A stretch of DNA of 64,000 nucleotides from Combretum micranthum (Eukaryota; Streptophyta; Magnoliopsida; Myrtales; Combretaceae), in NCBI GenBank assembly GCA_024138025.1, contig JAMXBD010000974.1, positions 479,571 through 543,570 on the forward strand, given 5' to 3'. How positions within the stretch are numbered: the first letter of the stretch is position 1; each line of letters begins with the position of its first letter. Under the pieces are notes generated by a model. That model saw only the letters and a program-made list of their open reading frames with translations. It did not search any database and was not told where the DNA came from. The position numbers and the translations under genes are program-made. Below, piece by piece: positions 11,373-23,403 of this stretch.

Positions 11373-12050
11373 TCATAACTTACTAAACCCAAGGGGATCA
11401 TGTCCCGTATCACTTTGTAACCCCTTGTCCATACCTCTTTCGCCCTAAAATGCGAAAATTCTCCAAAAAGATCCATTCTTTGATTTCCAAATAAAAATAA
11501 ACTTCCCCTTCCTATGCCAAACACTAATATATTTAACGCCATATGCCCCAGATAACTAGAAAATACGAAGAAACATTGAGACTGACAAAAGACATATCAA
11601 TTACCTTAACTCAAAATTTTTTTGTTCTCCTTTTGAAATCAACAAGGATTTTGCATTCAATTACAACTAATCCACATAATCTAATACTTAAACTAGTGGA
11701 AAAACATATTCGATGATCCTTACTGTGAAATCCAATGAGAAAGTTTTATTCTTTTCCTATTTTGGTCCAAAACATTATCACCTTGATCTCTTAATCTCTG
11801 AATGTTTCTTGAATGGAAATACTATAAGGGAGAAAATTGTAGGGTTTGGGACTTTGAGAAATGGCTGGGGAATATAAAAGATATTGGTTTAGGTAGAAGG
11901 GTCGTATTTATATAAGTACTAAATTGAAGTGACTAAATTGCCCCTATTTAAAATTGTGAATTTACACTTCTTGCCCTTCATTATAATTTAATTTATTTTA
12001 TTTTAGATTACATAAGCAGTGTTATTTTACCCCATGCACTAGCAGGATCC

Positions 12051-12926
12051 CTTAAAAAAATACATGTTAATTGGCTTTGGTCATTCTCTAGATAATAGAT
12101 TATGAAAATAAAATAAAATGTTTGTTAGTGTGCACTCTAATGAAAACACTAAATTACAATTTCAATCAAACTGTAGACATGAAATTATATAATAAAATTA
12201 AAAAATAGATGTGTGTATATATATAGACATACCAAATCACAAAAAGTTATATTTACAAATACCTATTTGGATTTTATCCCTTGTATTTTTTATTTTTTTG
12301 TGGGAAAACTACATTGCCTTTTTTTTTTTTTAAACCTTGCCTTGTTTATGTTAACCAAATATATATTATTTTACATAAATGCATAGAATAATATTCTTAA
12401 ATTTTTAAATAAATGTATTTAATGTCAAGGGCAGCAATGGTTTTTCCTTAAGACTTTACAAAAAAAAAAAAAAAAGAAACTGACAAGCATCAGATCGTAC
12501 TAAAATTTTAGTTCTTTTATGACATGGTTTGTTTCATGATTCAATAAAGAGTGAAAAAATTTCACAATTTGTTTTGAGACCCTAAATCGAACCATATGGT
12601 TCAAACAAAATCAAATCGTTTTACATATTCATAAAAAAATTCAAACATATTATTTCTTTTCTTTCAACTGTAACATTAAAGATTGACTAAATTTGAAGTT
12701 TTTTATTTAGATGTTTGATTGTTGTAGCGTGTCTACAAATAAGATAATGTTAAGATTTTAATCTCTAGTGTTCTTAACATTTTTATTTTCCCTTTTATCA
12801 TTCAATTTCTATTACTTGGTTATTTATTGTTTTATATAATTAATAAAGTGTAATTAGAAGTTTGAATTAAAATTTGTGCTTCATATTGGGGAGTAAAAGG
12901 TATGAAGGCTTTTAGCCTACCTATTT
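12051..12926. other. AT-rich stretch with transposon-like fragments
   Basis: A block near 12575-12620 with GAACCATATGGTTC is palindromic. Its core is echoed at 13360-13380 (CTGAACCATATGG), so the two may be ends of one decayed element spanning 12540-13440. No coding sequence is seen. Confidence 0.35.
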
Positions 12927-13036
12927 TTAGTAAGACCCTCCATTGAGAATGTGTCACATAAAAAGTGGGATTGCATATTGTACCACATGTAGATTGCTTT
13001 CCTAGTTGGCACACCCTCAATAGAGGGTCTTGCTAA
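12927..13036. mobile_element. Small foldback MITE
   Basis: The left end TTAGTAAGACCCTCCATTGA pairs with the reverse complement of the right end, TTAGCAAGACCCTCTATTGA, in about 110 bp total. The arms match in 18 of 20 positions. A target duplication is not clear. Confidence 0.65.
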
Positions 13037-14240
13037 AGATAGTTTTCTATATTAGAATAGTATATTCTTATTTTATCCAGTATAATATATCATTATAGTT
13101 CAATATAATTAAAGAAAATGAGATTAGTAAATTATTATAATTTTATACTAGATGAAATTTCTACCCTACTATAAGTGGTACTTGTTTATTTGGGTAAATA
13201 GTTAATTTCAAATATATTATTTATATTTGCATTGTTGATAAGAAATATGTAACTGAAGTTTTTAATAGAATGTGTTTTTTTTAAGAATAAAAAATAGTTC
13301 GAACCACAAACCGCATCGTATTGAACTTTTTTTTTTTTTTTTTGAAAAACTTATGAACTGAACCATATGGTTAAATTTCAATTTAATAGAAAAATCATAT
13401 CATATCAAACTGCACTGTGCCCACTCGTAAAGATTTTCTAGATCTTACACACGCACACACACACATTTATAATCATTTCATTCCAAATCCTAAGATAATG
13501 CTTGTTCATCTAAACAAGCTGAGCTCGAGTTTTGTTTCAGTTTAAGAGCCGATTCATAAACAGGCTCATTTAAAGATCGTTGACAGGTTCACGAGTAGGG
13601 TAGTTAATAAATTGTTAACAAATTTAGAAGTTCTATATTTATAATATATTAATATATAATTTAAAATAACAAAACTAACTTCTATTTAATATATATGTAT
13701 ATATGTTTAGCTACTCTTATATATTAGTTTTAGGTTTGGAAAAATTGAAAAAAAAAACTATTTAAACAAGTCATTTTTAATTTCAAACTCGATAAAAGCT
13801 CTTTAAGTTTAATAAAAAACCCAACTCAGCACAGCTTAATATGTAAACGAATCAAAATCAAATTCAAAATAAAACTCATTTAGCTAAATAAGCCAAGCTC
13901 AAACCTAAATTTCAAACTCAATAAAATACTTAACTTGGCACAGCTCATTTACATCAGCACCCATGATTTAGACTCTAGATATATCCTTTTACATTGCACT
14001 GTATCATGTCTTCTCCATTTTGAGTGCTGTTTTCTCACATTGAGATTATTTTTCGATCATGATGCGTGCCATTTACTGCGATTTTTTTTCTTTGAACCCT
14101 TTTTGTTTTCTTTCTTTTTCCTTTTTTTCTCCCCTTTATAATCAAAAGATCAAACTGAAGTTGTTTCTCGGCTAAGATGTGCATCTATCGTGGCTTTTGA
14201 AATTAAATCAAACATGCATATCAACCGGGAGGAAAAAAAA
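13037..14240. other. AT-rich intergenic stretch with dispersed-repeat fragments
   Basis: Contains a CA microsatellite at about 13449-13466. The block at 13515-13960, with AAGCTGAGCTCGAG and repeated CAAACTC / AAAACTC motifs, has the look of a common plant dispersed repeat. No gene is supported. Confidence 0.4.
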
Positions 14241-14360
14241 ATACCTTAACAATTTGCGTTTATTAGATGCTGTCTCATAACTTTTGTTCAGGTTAAAAAA
14301 AAAAATTATCTTAAAAATTTGCATTCATTAAATGCTGCTACATAACTTTTGTACATCATG
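14241..14360 (+). repeat. Imperfect tandem duplication, about 66-bp period
   Basis: Two units share TTAACAATTTGCGTTTATTA / TTAAAAATTTGCATTCATTA, an ATGCTG block and CATAACTTTTGT. They are separated by a poly-A run. Confidence 0.7.
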
Positions 14361-15524
14361 CTACATAGCATCTAACAGATGTGACTTGAAATATGAAATT
14401 TCGATACAGCTACTGGCTACGATTTCAAAACTTTCAAACCAACGTAACCGGAAAATTTGACGTATGTGATTTTGCTTCCGCTAGTTTTGCATATGAAACA
14501 TGCAATATATTTATAAATACAAAATCGCATCTACTAAAAGCAATTTACATCAGTATTTTCATAATTATTTCTATAAAATTTATTTTTATATCATTTCTCT
14601 TTGAGCGGACCGAAATATATCTTTTTCCAACGTTAATCCACGTACAATAACAGCAGAATGCTCCTATTAATTGAGAAACAATACCAGCTGAGCCTGTTTT
14701 GATCGTCGTTTTAGTATCGTTTTGACATTATTTTTAAACTGAGCAGATACTAAATCAATACCGAACCGATACCAATCAGATGCAGATCCGATACTGATAA
14801 AATCCAACAATCCAAACAGCCGCTGCACTAACAGGCTGCAAAAGCAATAGACTACTCTTTTTCCTGTTTTTCAAGTAATCCTCTTTTAAAAGTTCAAGGT
14901 TCTCAACAAGAAAGAACCCTCCCTGCCCGCCAACACTATTGTCATATCTTCAACACTAGCACATAATGACAGAAACAATGTCCCAAAACTAAGTTTTGAG
15001 AGTACAGCCCTATTGACTGGCGCAAAGAGAGAGAGAGAGAGAGAGTGAGCAGCACTATTATCAGATCTCCTCAAATTTATGCTGAACCACAGCAGCCAAT
15101 ATAATATCACCTACAAATGAATATTGCCCGGCTTATACAAATACTACAAGGTGCTAAATGTGAATCTTGTCTATTTCAACTCCCAAAAATTTACCAAGCT
15201 CAAAACATGCAGAATGCTTCAAAATTGCTGATATTGAGTGAAAAAGAAGGGGAAAAAATGTTACATAAAATGGAAATGCATCCCATGGTAGGCGCACTTC
15301 TAGTCCATAATTCTGGCTCCAAAGCACAAGTCTTCCAGATGATAACAAAAATTTGAGCGCTAACCATCCCAACCTGATACAAAGATATCAATCCTCAACT
15401 CTCCACAATATCTATCCATAGTGGCAAATAGCTCTGCATACATATCCATCAAATTTACAGCAAACCCAGATAATAAGAGTAACAGAGTTAAACAACTTCT
15501 GAATAGCTGATGTACCTTAATATT
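14361..15524 (-). other. NOG1 3' flank and intergenic sequence
   Basis: The part nearest 15524 is the likely NOG1 3' untranslated region, read leftwards. A GA microsatellite lies at about 15025-15047. No other gene is supported; short open frames here overlap on both strands and lack coding character. Confidence 0.45.
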
Positions 15525-17557
15525 TCACCGCCTTTGGGTTTTCCCAATTGAACGTTTTCCAGAGAACAGATGTTTCGGTTTCAAGGTAGGAATTACTCTA
15601 TCTGCCTCTCCCCGACGGGCATTCTTGTTTCTCACCTTGACAGATTTCTTAGCAAGTTTCAGTGCCTTCACCTTTTGGACAGGGTCCTTGAATCCCTCTC
15701 CAGGGGAAACTTCATTGGGTGCCCTTGATCTTGACCTAGACCTAGATCTAGATGCCATCCTTCGCAATTTCTTGCCTTTGTCGCCATCCACATCCATAGC
15801 ATCACCACCATCGCCCGCTGCCCTGTCAGGTGATCTCTCTCTCTTGCGGCCTCTCCTTGACAGAGACCTACTACGGGCTCGTTCAATAGCCAAACTTGGA
15901 TCCAATCCCAAAGATGATAGCTGCCTGCCCATTCTTTCAGATGTGAATTCTCTGCTCTTGTCAAATTTCCTCGGCAAAATAGGCCTACTCTCTGCTGTGC
16001 TCTTCTTGATCCTGTGCTCTTGAACAAGCAAGCGTTTCTTCTTTCTAATCTCAGCTAATGCTTCTTGCTCTTCAGGACTCAACTCCTGACCATCCATTTC
16101 AAAATCCTCCTCATCCTCCTCAGCCTGCCTCAGCCCTTCCGCCCTTTCCAGCTCTTCCAACCTCATTAAAATGTCAGGATCAATAAAGTCAGCCACATTA
16201 TGCCCATCAAGAATTTCTGGCATAATATCTTCTTTCCACTCATCATTTGCTAAGATATAATTCTTCTTCAAACTAGCAGAATATACACCTGCACCACCAT
16301 TCTCATTCTCCAAGTCCTTTTCAGTTTTTCTCTTTTCCTTCCCTGCAGCTTCCTTAGCTTTAGCTTCTAATACAGCTTGAGGAATGCAAGGAGGCCTTTC
16401 CTTTTGGTCGCGTGGTTTGGGCATGGCAACATGGAACCTGTTCAAGCAGTCATTGATCTTTTTGGATTTCATTTTTATTTCCACCCTTTGATTCAACAAT
16501 CGTTCACATGCTGCATTCTTCACAGCAATAACCCCATCCTCGGTCAAAGTGCTCATGGTCAAAAGTACTCCCCATCATTTGCGGGCTCACCACCTTGCCC
16601 AATCAAAGTTTTCATGGCTTCAGCCTTCATCTCCATGACCAACTTCATATCTTCCTCAGACATCCCTTCCAATGGCTGTAGATCGGTTTTGTTGCATACT
16701 ATGATCAAGGGCTTATTCATAAACAGAGATTTGATGCTGTGAAACAGCGCTGCTTGTTGAGCAATGCTGTAGCCACATGAACCTGAGATGTCCAGGAAAA
16801 ATAATACAGCAGCCCGAAGATGTGCAAGAGCTGTTATACTGCACATCTCAATGATATTACGATCCTCAAAAGGGCGGTCCAAAATTCCAGGAGTATCAAT
16901 CACTTGGTACCTGAGATACTTGTAATCCGTATGGCCCACAAAAAGTGACTTTGTGGTGAATGCATAAGGTTGCACATCCACATCAGCCCTTGTGATCTTG
17001 TTGATGAAAGAGCTCTTGCCAACATTTGGATAACCACAGATGAGGATCGTGCGAGTGTTCGGGTCGATAGAAGGTAGCCTTGCCATGTGCTGTCTGATCT
17101 GCTCGAGGTACGCCAGACTAGGACCAATTCTCTTAATCACAGTACACATACGACCAAGCGCAGCAACCTTCAGAGACTTGCATCTATAAAGGGAATCGCC
17201 ATACTTCAATAACTTCACATAGTCTTTGGCAATTTTCCCAATGAGGTTCCTTGCAGTATTGATTTGGCCTAGAGCAAGCTTGTAGTGATCCTTATTGTAC
17301 AATACATGAAGAAGATCTCCATAGAAAGGATGGATATCATCAAGTCGGGGGAACTCATCAATGATTGTGGACAGCTTCTCATGAAAATTTTGCTGGGTGT
17401 ACTTCACCTTCCGCATATAGAATTGACGGAGACGTGATATGGCATAACCCTTGTGAACAACTGTCGGTGTTTGTCGCTGGGTGCGAGAAAGGATAATATC
17501 AATAAAGTCCTTCCCATTTGGTACAACCGTAATTCTTTTGAAATTATACTGCACCAT
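15525..17557 (-). CDS. NOG1: NOG1, nucleolar GTP-binding protein 1, with a 1-nt frame break
   Basis: Single coding exon beginning [16 protein letters not shown] and ending [11 protein letters not shown]...QRR, about 677 residues if the frame were whole, which matches the plant NOG1 family. NOG1 is an essential Obg-class GTPase that joins pre-60S ribosome particles in the nucleolus. The N-terminal helical domain (about 1-165) is followed by the G domain: G1 GYPNVGKSS at 175-183, G3 DTPG at 221-224 and G4 NKTD at 289-292. The C-terminal half has [34 protein letters not shown], an Arg/Ser-rich stretch and a basic tail. After codon 330 (16568-16570) one G is missing (GAG-TAC where GAG-GTA-C is expected), so TGA at 16561-16559 ends the frame; the rest reads on in the next frame. 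With every other motif intact, a sequencing error or a very recent lesion is likely. Confidence 0.93.
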
Positions 17558-17568
17558 CTTTAACAAAC

Positions 17569-18372
17569 CTACAGAAGCAAACAGCATTGAAATATGCAAG
17601 TGAATCAAACTTTGCTGTAGCCAAAAACAAAAGTATAAATATAGCAAAGTCCTAGAGAATTTAAGCTTCTTGTCAAATCATGAAGGTGTAGTAGACTGGG
17701 TAGGATCAAAATACCATAACTAATAAGTAGGCGCAATTTGGATTCATACATCCTGACTCATGCTCTAATCAGAAGACGATACAAAACACGGGCAATCAAT
17801 TTCGGCATGAAAAAGCCATCTTTTCATATAAATTCATAAGCAACGAATAAGAGGGTTGTGTAGGCACCATAGCGAGCCACGAGCTGATCAAGAACTAAGC
17901 ACTGGCTTTCTGAGATGCCCCTTTCCATTTATTTTCAGGTTCTCACATAGAAGGCCTTCAGATTATATTGAACAATGGCCAATACATGAGAAAAGGGGAA
18001 ATTAATTCCTCTTAACTCATGATATACAATGTTAAGAACCCTTACTTCTTTCCTTTTTCTTTCCCTTTTTTTTTCATTTATAAATTCCTTATCAAAATAT
18101 CACCTTTTCATACCAAGACCAAAGGCTAAACAAATGAATAAAATTGCAAATCAACGAATAATAAAGCAGAATCCCATTACTTAAAATCAAATATTAAAAT
18201 CATGAAGTCGATCCACATGAACAAAGGCATCACCTTGTCACCACAAAAACTAAAATTTGCAATAAACAGACACTTTTTTCAATTACACATTACCATAAAG
18301 TAAAAACCGAAGAAACAAAGCATCAAGTGTAGTGTAAATCAAATGCTTTTGAGAGAGAGAAAGAGAGAATAC
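17569..18372 (-). other. Probable intron in the NOG1 5' leader
   Basis: An acceptor TTCTGTAG ends at 17569, 11 bases before the ATG. A donor CTCG|GTATTC is at 18372-18371. The interval is AT-rich and non-coding. A leader intron just upstream of the start codon fits a plant NOG1 gene, but it is predicted from splice-site form only. Confidence 0.6.
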
Positions 18373-18600
18373 CGAGCTTACTAAGCTATGAAGCGGCGAT
18401 GAAAGGAGGAGAAATGCCCCCCGGTTTGAGTTAGGTGACAAGACAACACGAAGAAGATATAAAAACCCTAGTTATTAGTTAGCTGGGGCTTTGGCTATTT
18501 GTAATTTTTTGGTATTTTAGGGCAACTGGAATTTAAAGCCTAAGGCCGACATCATATGGTCGGTTCATTTTGGTTTGTCTTTTCTCTGGGCCGATGGTTG
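18373..18600 (-). promoter_or_regulatory. NOG1 leader exon and promoter with telo box and site II
   Basis: A telo-box-like AAACCCTA lies at 18463-18470 and a site II motif TGGGCC at 18587-18592, the pair typical of plant ribosome-biogenesis promoters. A TATA-like TTTATATC (minus strand) lies at about 18456-18464. The leader exon would run leftwards from about 18450 to 18373. Confidence 0.55.
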
Positions 18601-18900
18601 GTTTTCACTAATGTTGGGTTCTAGTTCTATAATGCCACCGCTCCAACTTCAGTATCTGGCCAGTTGCCGTCCTCATATAACTCTCTGATTCTGATATTTA
18701 GGGTCATTTCTGGTTTTAATTTAAAACTAATTAGTACCCTGCACGATACATAGATTTTTAAATAACATTTGCAAAATATATAAATATTATAATTTATACG
18801 GTTACCAATGTTTATATAAAAAACTATAATATTAAAAAAAATTGTAATAGCATAATATTTATAAATTGCAATAATACAAAAAAAAAACATTGAAAAAAAT
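18601..18900. other. AT-rich spacer between NOG1 promoter and family A repeat
   Basis: No gene or clear repeat is seen. Confidence 0.3.
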
Positions 18901-19299
18901 TGTAAAGACTCGGCCCACTTAACCCAATTATAAGTGTGCCAAGTCTCCCGACCACGCATAATACTCAAATATTAGGAACAATATTCAAGTATTATACTAA
19001 GGTCGTCTTAAAAGAGATGTTTGAAATGGCTACTTGTTTAAAACAGATATAACATTCATATGCTAGAATTAAAAACATTACCACTACATAGGCAGTGGAT
19101 CTTAACTATATACAGCCATACATAATATATTATACATTACAACTTCCCAAGAAACAAAAAATAGAAATCCTACTTACATCCCAACTATATACAAAAACAA
19201 TCAACACGAATTATATTCCAAGGCTTAACAAATAAACCTAAACACTTCACAAAATTTTATATCAAAAGATGTCCTAAGCATATACTAGGTCTCTCTCTC

Positions 19300-19370
19300 T
19301 TAATCATCCATAGAATCATCCCAGTTAGTTCCATAACCCATATCGTCATAGGGCTCGTCATCAAAGTCAC
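19300..19370 (-). other. Acidic micro-ORF after acceptor-like site, copy A2
   Basis: After CTTGTAG the frame reads DFDDEP...DDMGYGTNWDDSMDD then TAA, 22 residues rich in Asp. MGYGTN(W/F)(D/E)D is shared with copy A1 although the DNA around it has drifted. It has no ATG at its start, so it would need an upstream exon to be translated. Confidence 0.55.
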
Positions 19371-20492
19371 CTACAAGATTGCAACATGAGCCAAAGGCTC
19401 AGTACACAATAATGCAAACAAATACATATGCAATGCTCACTTAACTAAATACAATGCAATAAATCACCACAACTTCATTATCTTTTAGTTAAGTGAATAG
19501 AACAACACTGGAGTATTCAAACTCCGATTCAAGCTTGGGAATTCTGGGGGTCCTGAGTAACAGCAGCTGCTCAGTGGGTTGATATAGATAGACCGGATAT
19601 CTATATCTCCTATATTTAATAGAAAAAGATTATAATAGCATCATTTAGGGTTCACACTCCTTTATACACTCTACTTATCCCGGTCTATAACATCAATTAG
19701 TTCGACGGTCCCATACCCGTGAACTAAAACATATTATTTTCTTCCGAGCCTAAGTAGAGGATATACCGATACAGTTAACCCTATTAGCTACCCATTTAGC
19801 CAATAAAAGAAATCACCATTGCATCATGGTGAACCATTGCATCATGGATTTGAGTCATTGCATCATGACAAAAAAAAATTGGGCTAAGTGCCTAAACTAC
19901 CGTGCCATTGCATCATGACAAGGTTGTCGCTTCCTAGTTCCGAATTCAACGACGTAAAGCACAACCAATTTCAATATCTCTTAGTAATCTTTGATTAAGA
20001 TCAAATTGATATATGCCTATCCTAAGCAACAATCAATCAAAGTATTGTGTACCTGATTCGATTTGGAATTCAAAAGAGAGTCTCCAACCGAGTATCTGTC
20101 TCTGTTTCACATAAATCAAATCATATTAATAATACTATCCTAAGCCAAGCGTATATCCACTAGTTTAAAGCCTAGGAAATCATAGGATCTTGATTAAAAT
20201 CATTCAAGTCATAATATGATTTATATATATCATATAATCATCATACAAGTTCAATAATAAATCATAAAATTACATTAACTAGCAAACATAAGCTTTTAGC
20301 TTTATTTGGAGAATGGAGCAGCTGGAAAGAAATGAAAATTCGGTTTTGATAAGTTTTTATTTTGTAAAAACTCAAAACATAAAAGTTTTAGATCTCTTTT
20401 TAAGCTTTCTAATGCAATTTGAATCACCTCAATCGGAGGTTGTATGAAAAAGTTATGACTAATTTACAAAACAGTGTCGCAATAGGGAAGAA

Positions 20493-20652
20493 ATCCGAGA
20501 GCGCGACGCCCTTGCAAACGGGGCCATTTGGGAGACCGTTTGAACTCAGGGAAAATGAAATTTTTGATCCGAGAGCACAACACCCTTGCAAACGGGGTCG
20601 TTTCCGAGGCCGTTTGCTCCAAACACCTTTCTAAATGGGGCCGTTTGACAGG
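20493..20652 (-). repeat. GC-rich tandem repeat, about 74-bp period, in copy A2
   Basis: Two units begin ATCCGAGAGC at 20493 and 20567, both followed by CCCTTGCAAACGGGG and a GCCGTTTG / ACCGTTTG block; a partial third block (GGGGCCGTTTGAC) follows. The GC content stands out sharply from the AT-rich repeat around it. Confidence 0.8.
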
Positions 20653-21432
20653 TGTTTGACAGTATTACGAATTTTTTTCAAACTTTAACACTTTTAACTT
20701 TAAAAAAAAAAAAAAAAAACAACTTTTCTCAACTCCTAACATGTCCTAAACCCTATACAAACTTCATACAACACTTCTTATACATTTAACAACATAAAAC
20801 AAGAGTGATCTCCACTCCTCAACATCAAACAAGTTCAAACACTACTCCACAAGAATCAAACACTTCTTTATCAACTTTCACCAACCCTAGCACACTTCAA
20901 ACAATTCTAATACTTATCATACTTCAACACTTCAATTCCAAACCACATGAGAGCCTTCTACAACCTATCTGCAACAACTCCAGCATTCTAAAACTTTCCT
21001 AACAACTCTAAAACATTTCAACAATAATTTAGCATACCAACTACTTATATTACACCACACATGCATATTTCATGGATTAAGAAGGAAATAAAGCATCTCA
21101 AACATCAAATAAACTTACCTCCATGTATATATAAGGCTTGGGGAAGGATTTTTGGTGTGTTGAGTCCAAGAAAACTTGATTTAGGTCTTGAAAAATTTTT
21201 GCCTTCTTGAGTTACGAATTTTCTTTTTCTTTGTTCTGTTTTGGATGGTCTAATAGTGCAATTAGACTTTGATGTCTATCTTAATGTTGTTGACTTTTGA
21301 GGAGGCAGATTTGGAGAAGGCTTGGGCCTTATTTGGGCTTTGATTTAAACTTAAGTTTGGGCTTGAGAAGCTAAAAAAAAATCTGCTAAGTGTAGTATCT
21401 AATTTAGGCCTAAAACAAGTTTAAATCCAACA

Positions 21433-23403
21433 CATATAATTCATTACAATAACAATTAACACTAACATGATAATTTCTAACATGAATAAACTAGATATAT
21501 TTACCATAGCTTATTATCTAATCACATATGTTATAACACACCCAACATTACAAACACACTAACCTACTCAAACACATACACACATGTAATTGTCAATTTA
21601 GCATGCATTAAATATATTAAAATTATGGCTATTTCAAAAATATAATACAATAAGGTAATAATAAATAGGTATAATATTGAAAATGAATCAATATAAAAAA
21701 AAGTAATATGAAAGGGTAATATTAAAAAGGTCAATGCAAAAACTTAATCCTGAAAAGGTGCAATATTTTCAAAATGATTAAAATTAAAAAAAGGTTAAAA
21801 TATATCTATATATATATATATATGATATACTTGTTCATGAGGTGAAAGAAATTTTTAAAGATTTGACATTGTTAAAATGATTGAAAGAAAAAAAACAATG
21901 GTTAACTATTAGAAATTTTTAAATAGGTGATACTTTAAATGAAAATGTATAATAATAGAAAAGCTTTTGAAACTATATATCACTAGTATTCGTTTAATAT
22001 TAATAGATAATAAATGTGGAAAGTGTTAAATACTTCAATTTATGAAAAATAATATGATATGTAAAGAATCACATCACTTTAAATTATATCACTCAAATAT
22101 TACAATAATTTTGATAAAACTTAAAAGTTGCAACCATTCATTCTAACTTAATTAGAGAAAAATATATAAGTGATAAAAAAAAAAAAAGCTTTGTTTGACA
22201 AGGTACCAAAGTTAAAAGAAATTATGTCAACAGTTGCATCACCAAAATTTTGCAATAACTTCCATAAAATTTAAATGTCACATTTTTCTAGGAAAAAAAA
22301 TAAGAGATGCATAAGCAAAACTTGATATAGGAAAGATTCTAAAAGATAAAGAAAACATAATAAACCAACGATCATGTGATTTCAATACTGCTATTATAGT
22401 TATTTTCGTCTTATTAGAAAAAAAAAAAAAGAAAGAAAGAAAGTAATGTCAACATATTGAAATAATCAAAATGTTTAATTTCACAAATCTCAATAGATCA
22501 TACTTAAGACATATCGCGTAAAATAACGTAAAAATAAGCATTGCAACTGGAAAACAACCACATCTTATAAATTGCAAATCATAAAAAGATTTTCAAAAGG
22601 AGAAAATAACTAATAGTTAAAATGTACTAAATACCTAACGCTTTCAAATTTGATAACTTTCTAATTAATTGTGTAAAACTACCACATATTACAAATTGCA
22701 AATTATAAAAAGATTAAAAAATAAAAAGAACATTAATAACTAAGATGTACTAAATACCTAAACTTTCAAAATTAATAACTCTCTAATTGTAATGGATTAA
22801 TGTTATAAATCAAAATTGTGTAATGGATTAAGTAAGTACATAAAAAATGCACTTAAAAAAATAGAGAAATGTGTATGGATAATTTAATGAAAAAATATGA
22901 TATTTTATAACATTACGTTAGTTATTAAAATATATTTTCATTATACAATCAGTATATAGATTTAGAATAATAAAATAGATAATTTTACAACTGAGATTTT
23001 ACATGCAAACTAAAAAGAAGTAATGAAGTGCGTATTATCAAATATTAAGTTCTCAAAATCCTAAGTATATATGTGATGCTAAAATTGAAATTAAACCTAC
23101 CTACTGGAATAACAAATGTTGTAACTGATTTTTTTAATATATATTACATAACCTCTCTTTTGATGGAACATGAAAGAAAGAGGAAAAAGCAAAACTCAAA
23201 CATTATGGATGAAGATAGGAGATGAATAAACCATTATTATTAAAATAGCCATAAATTTCCCAAATCATATTTTATAAATATGTTAATGAATTTATGCATG
23301 ATCATAAAGTATAATGAAGATGATTTATGCTAGTATATGTGTTTGTATTAGTGAATTTGAATATTAGTATAAGTGTCATTGATATTTATATGGTGCTTGT
23401 ATT
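21433..23403. repeat. AT-rich repeat region with internal duplications
   Basis: Non-coding. The block near 21900 (TTAACTATTAGAAATTTTTA) recurs at 29620. A tandem duplication of about 125 bp covers 22556-22800, sharing CATCTTATAAATTGCAAATC / CATATTACAAATTGCAAATT, AAAAAGATT and ATGTACTAAATACCTAA. An AT dinucleotide run lies at 21800-21823. The transposon class is not recognised. Confidence 0.55.

Larger units (their letters stand above)
10300..12050 (-). mobile_element. Family C long LTR-like repeat, copy C3
   Basis: Read on the minus strand this is a diverged copy of the repeats at 51713-54014 and 57750-59569. It has a TATA-like TTATATAAATACG at about 11890-11902, a leader, a possible donor AAG|GTGAT at 11781, an imperfect tandem repeat near 11290-11370, an acceptor TTTTAG at about 10447, and a short acidic frame to 10346. 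The blocks around CGGAGTAACTCATGA and CATTTGCGACTAG are shared with copy C2. The ends are not defined. Confidence 0.55.
18901..21432 (-). mobile_element. Family A long LTR-like repeat, copy A2
   Basis: About 2.5 kb, bounded by TGTAAAGACTCGG at the left and ...AATCCAACA at the right (TG...CA). Read on the minus strand: a TATA box TTATATATACATGG at about 21120-21135, a donor GGAG|GTAAGT at 21118, about 1.75 kb of intron-like sequence with a GC-rich tandem repeat, an acceptor CTTGTAG at about 19371, and a short acidic frame ending at 19300. Copy A1 at 26827-29275 is its plus-oriented relative, sharing the GCCTTTGGCTCA block near the acceptor. No target duplication was found. Confidence 0.7.

Noticed and set aside
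11191..11376. 61-codon frame with repeated His/Asp/Gly words on the minus strand
   Set aside because: It is the translation of the 43-bp duplication in copy C3 and lies in the intron-like part.
14886..15391. Several overlapping frames on both strands left of NOG1
   Set aside because: They overlap one another, have no coding motif, and lie in the NOG1 3' flank.
15625..16023. 132-codon open frame on the plus strand
   Set aside because: It is antisense to the Arg/Ser-rich part of NOG1 and is explained by that composition.
20419..20634. 71-codon frame over the GC-rich repeat of copy A2
   Set aside because: Its content follows from the 74-bp tandem repeat, and it is on the strand opposite to the repeat's sense.
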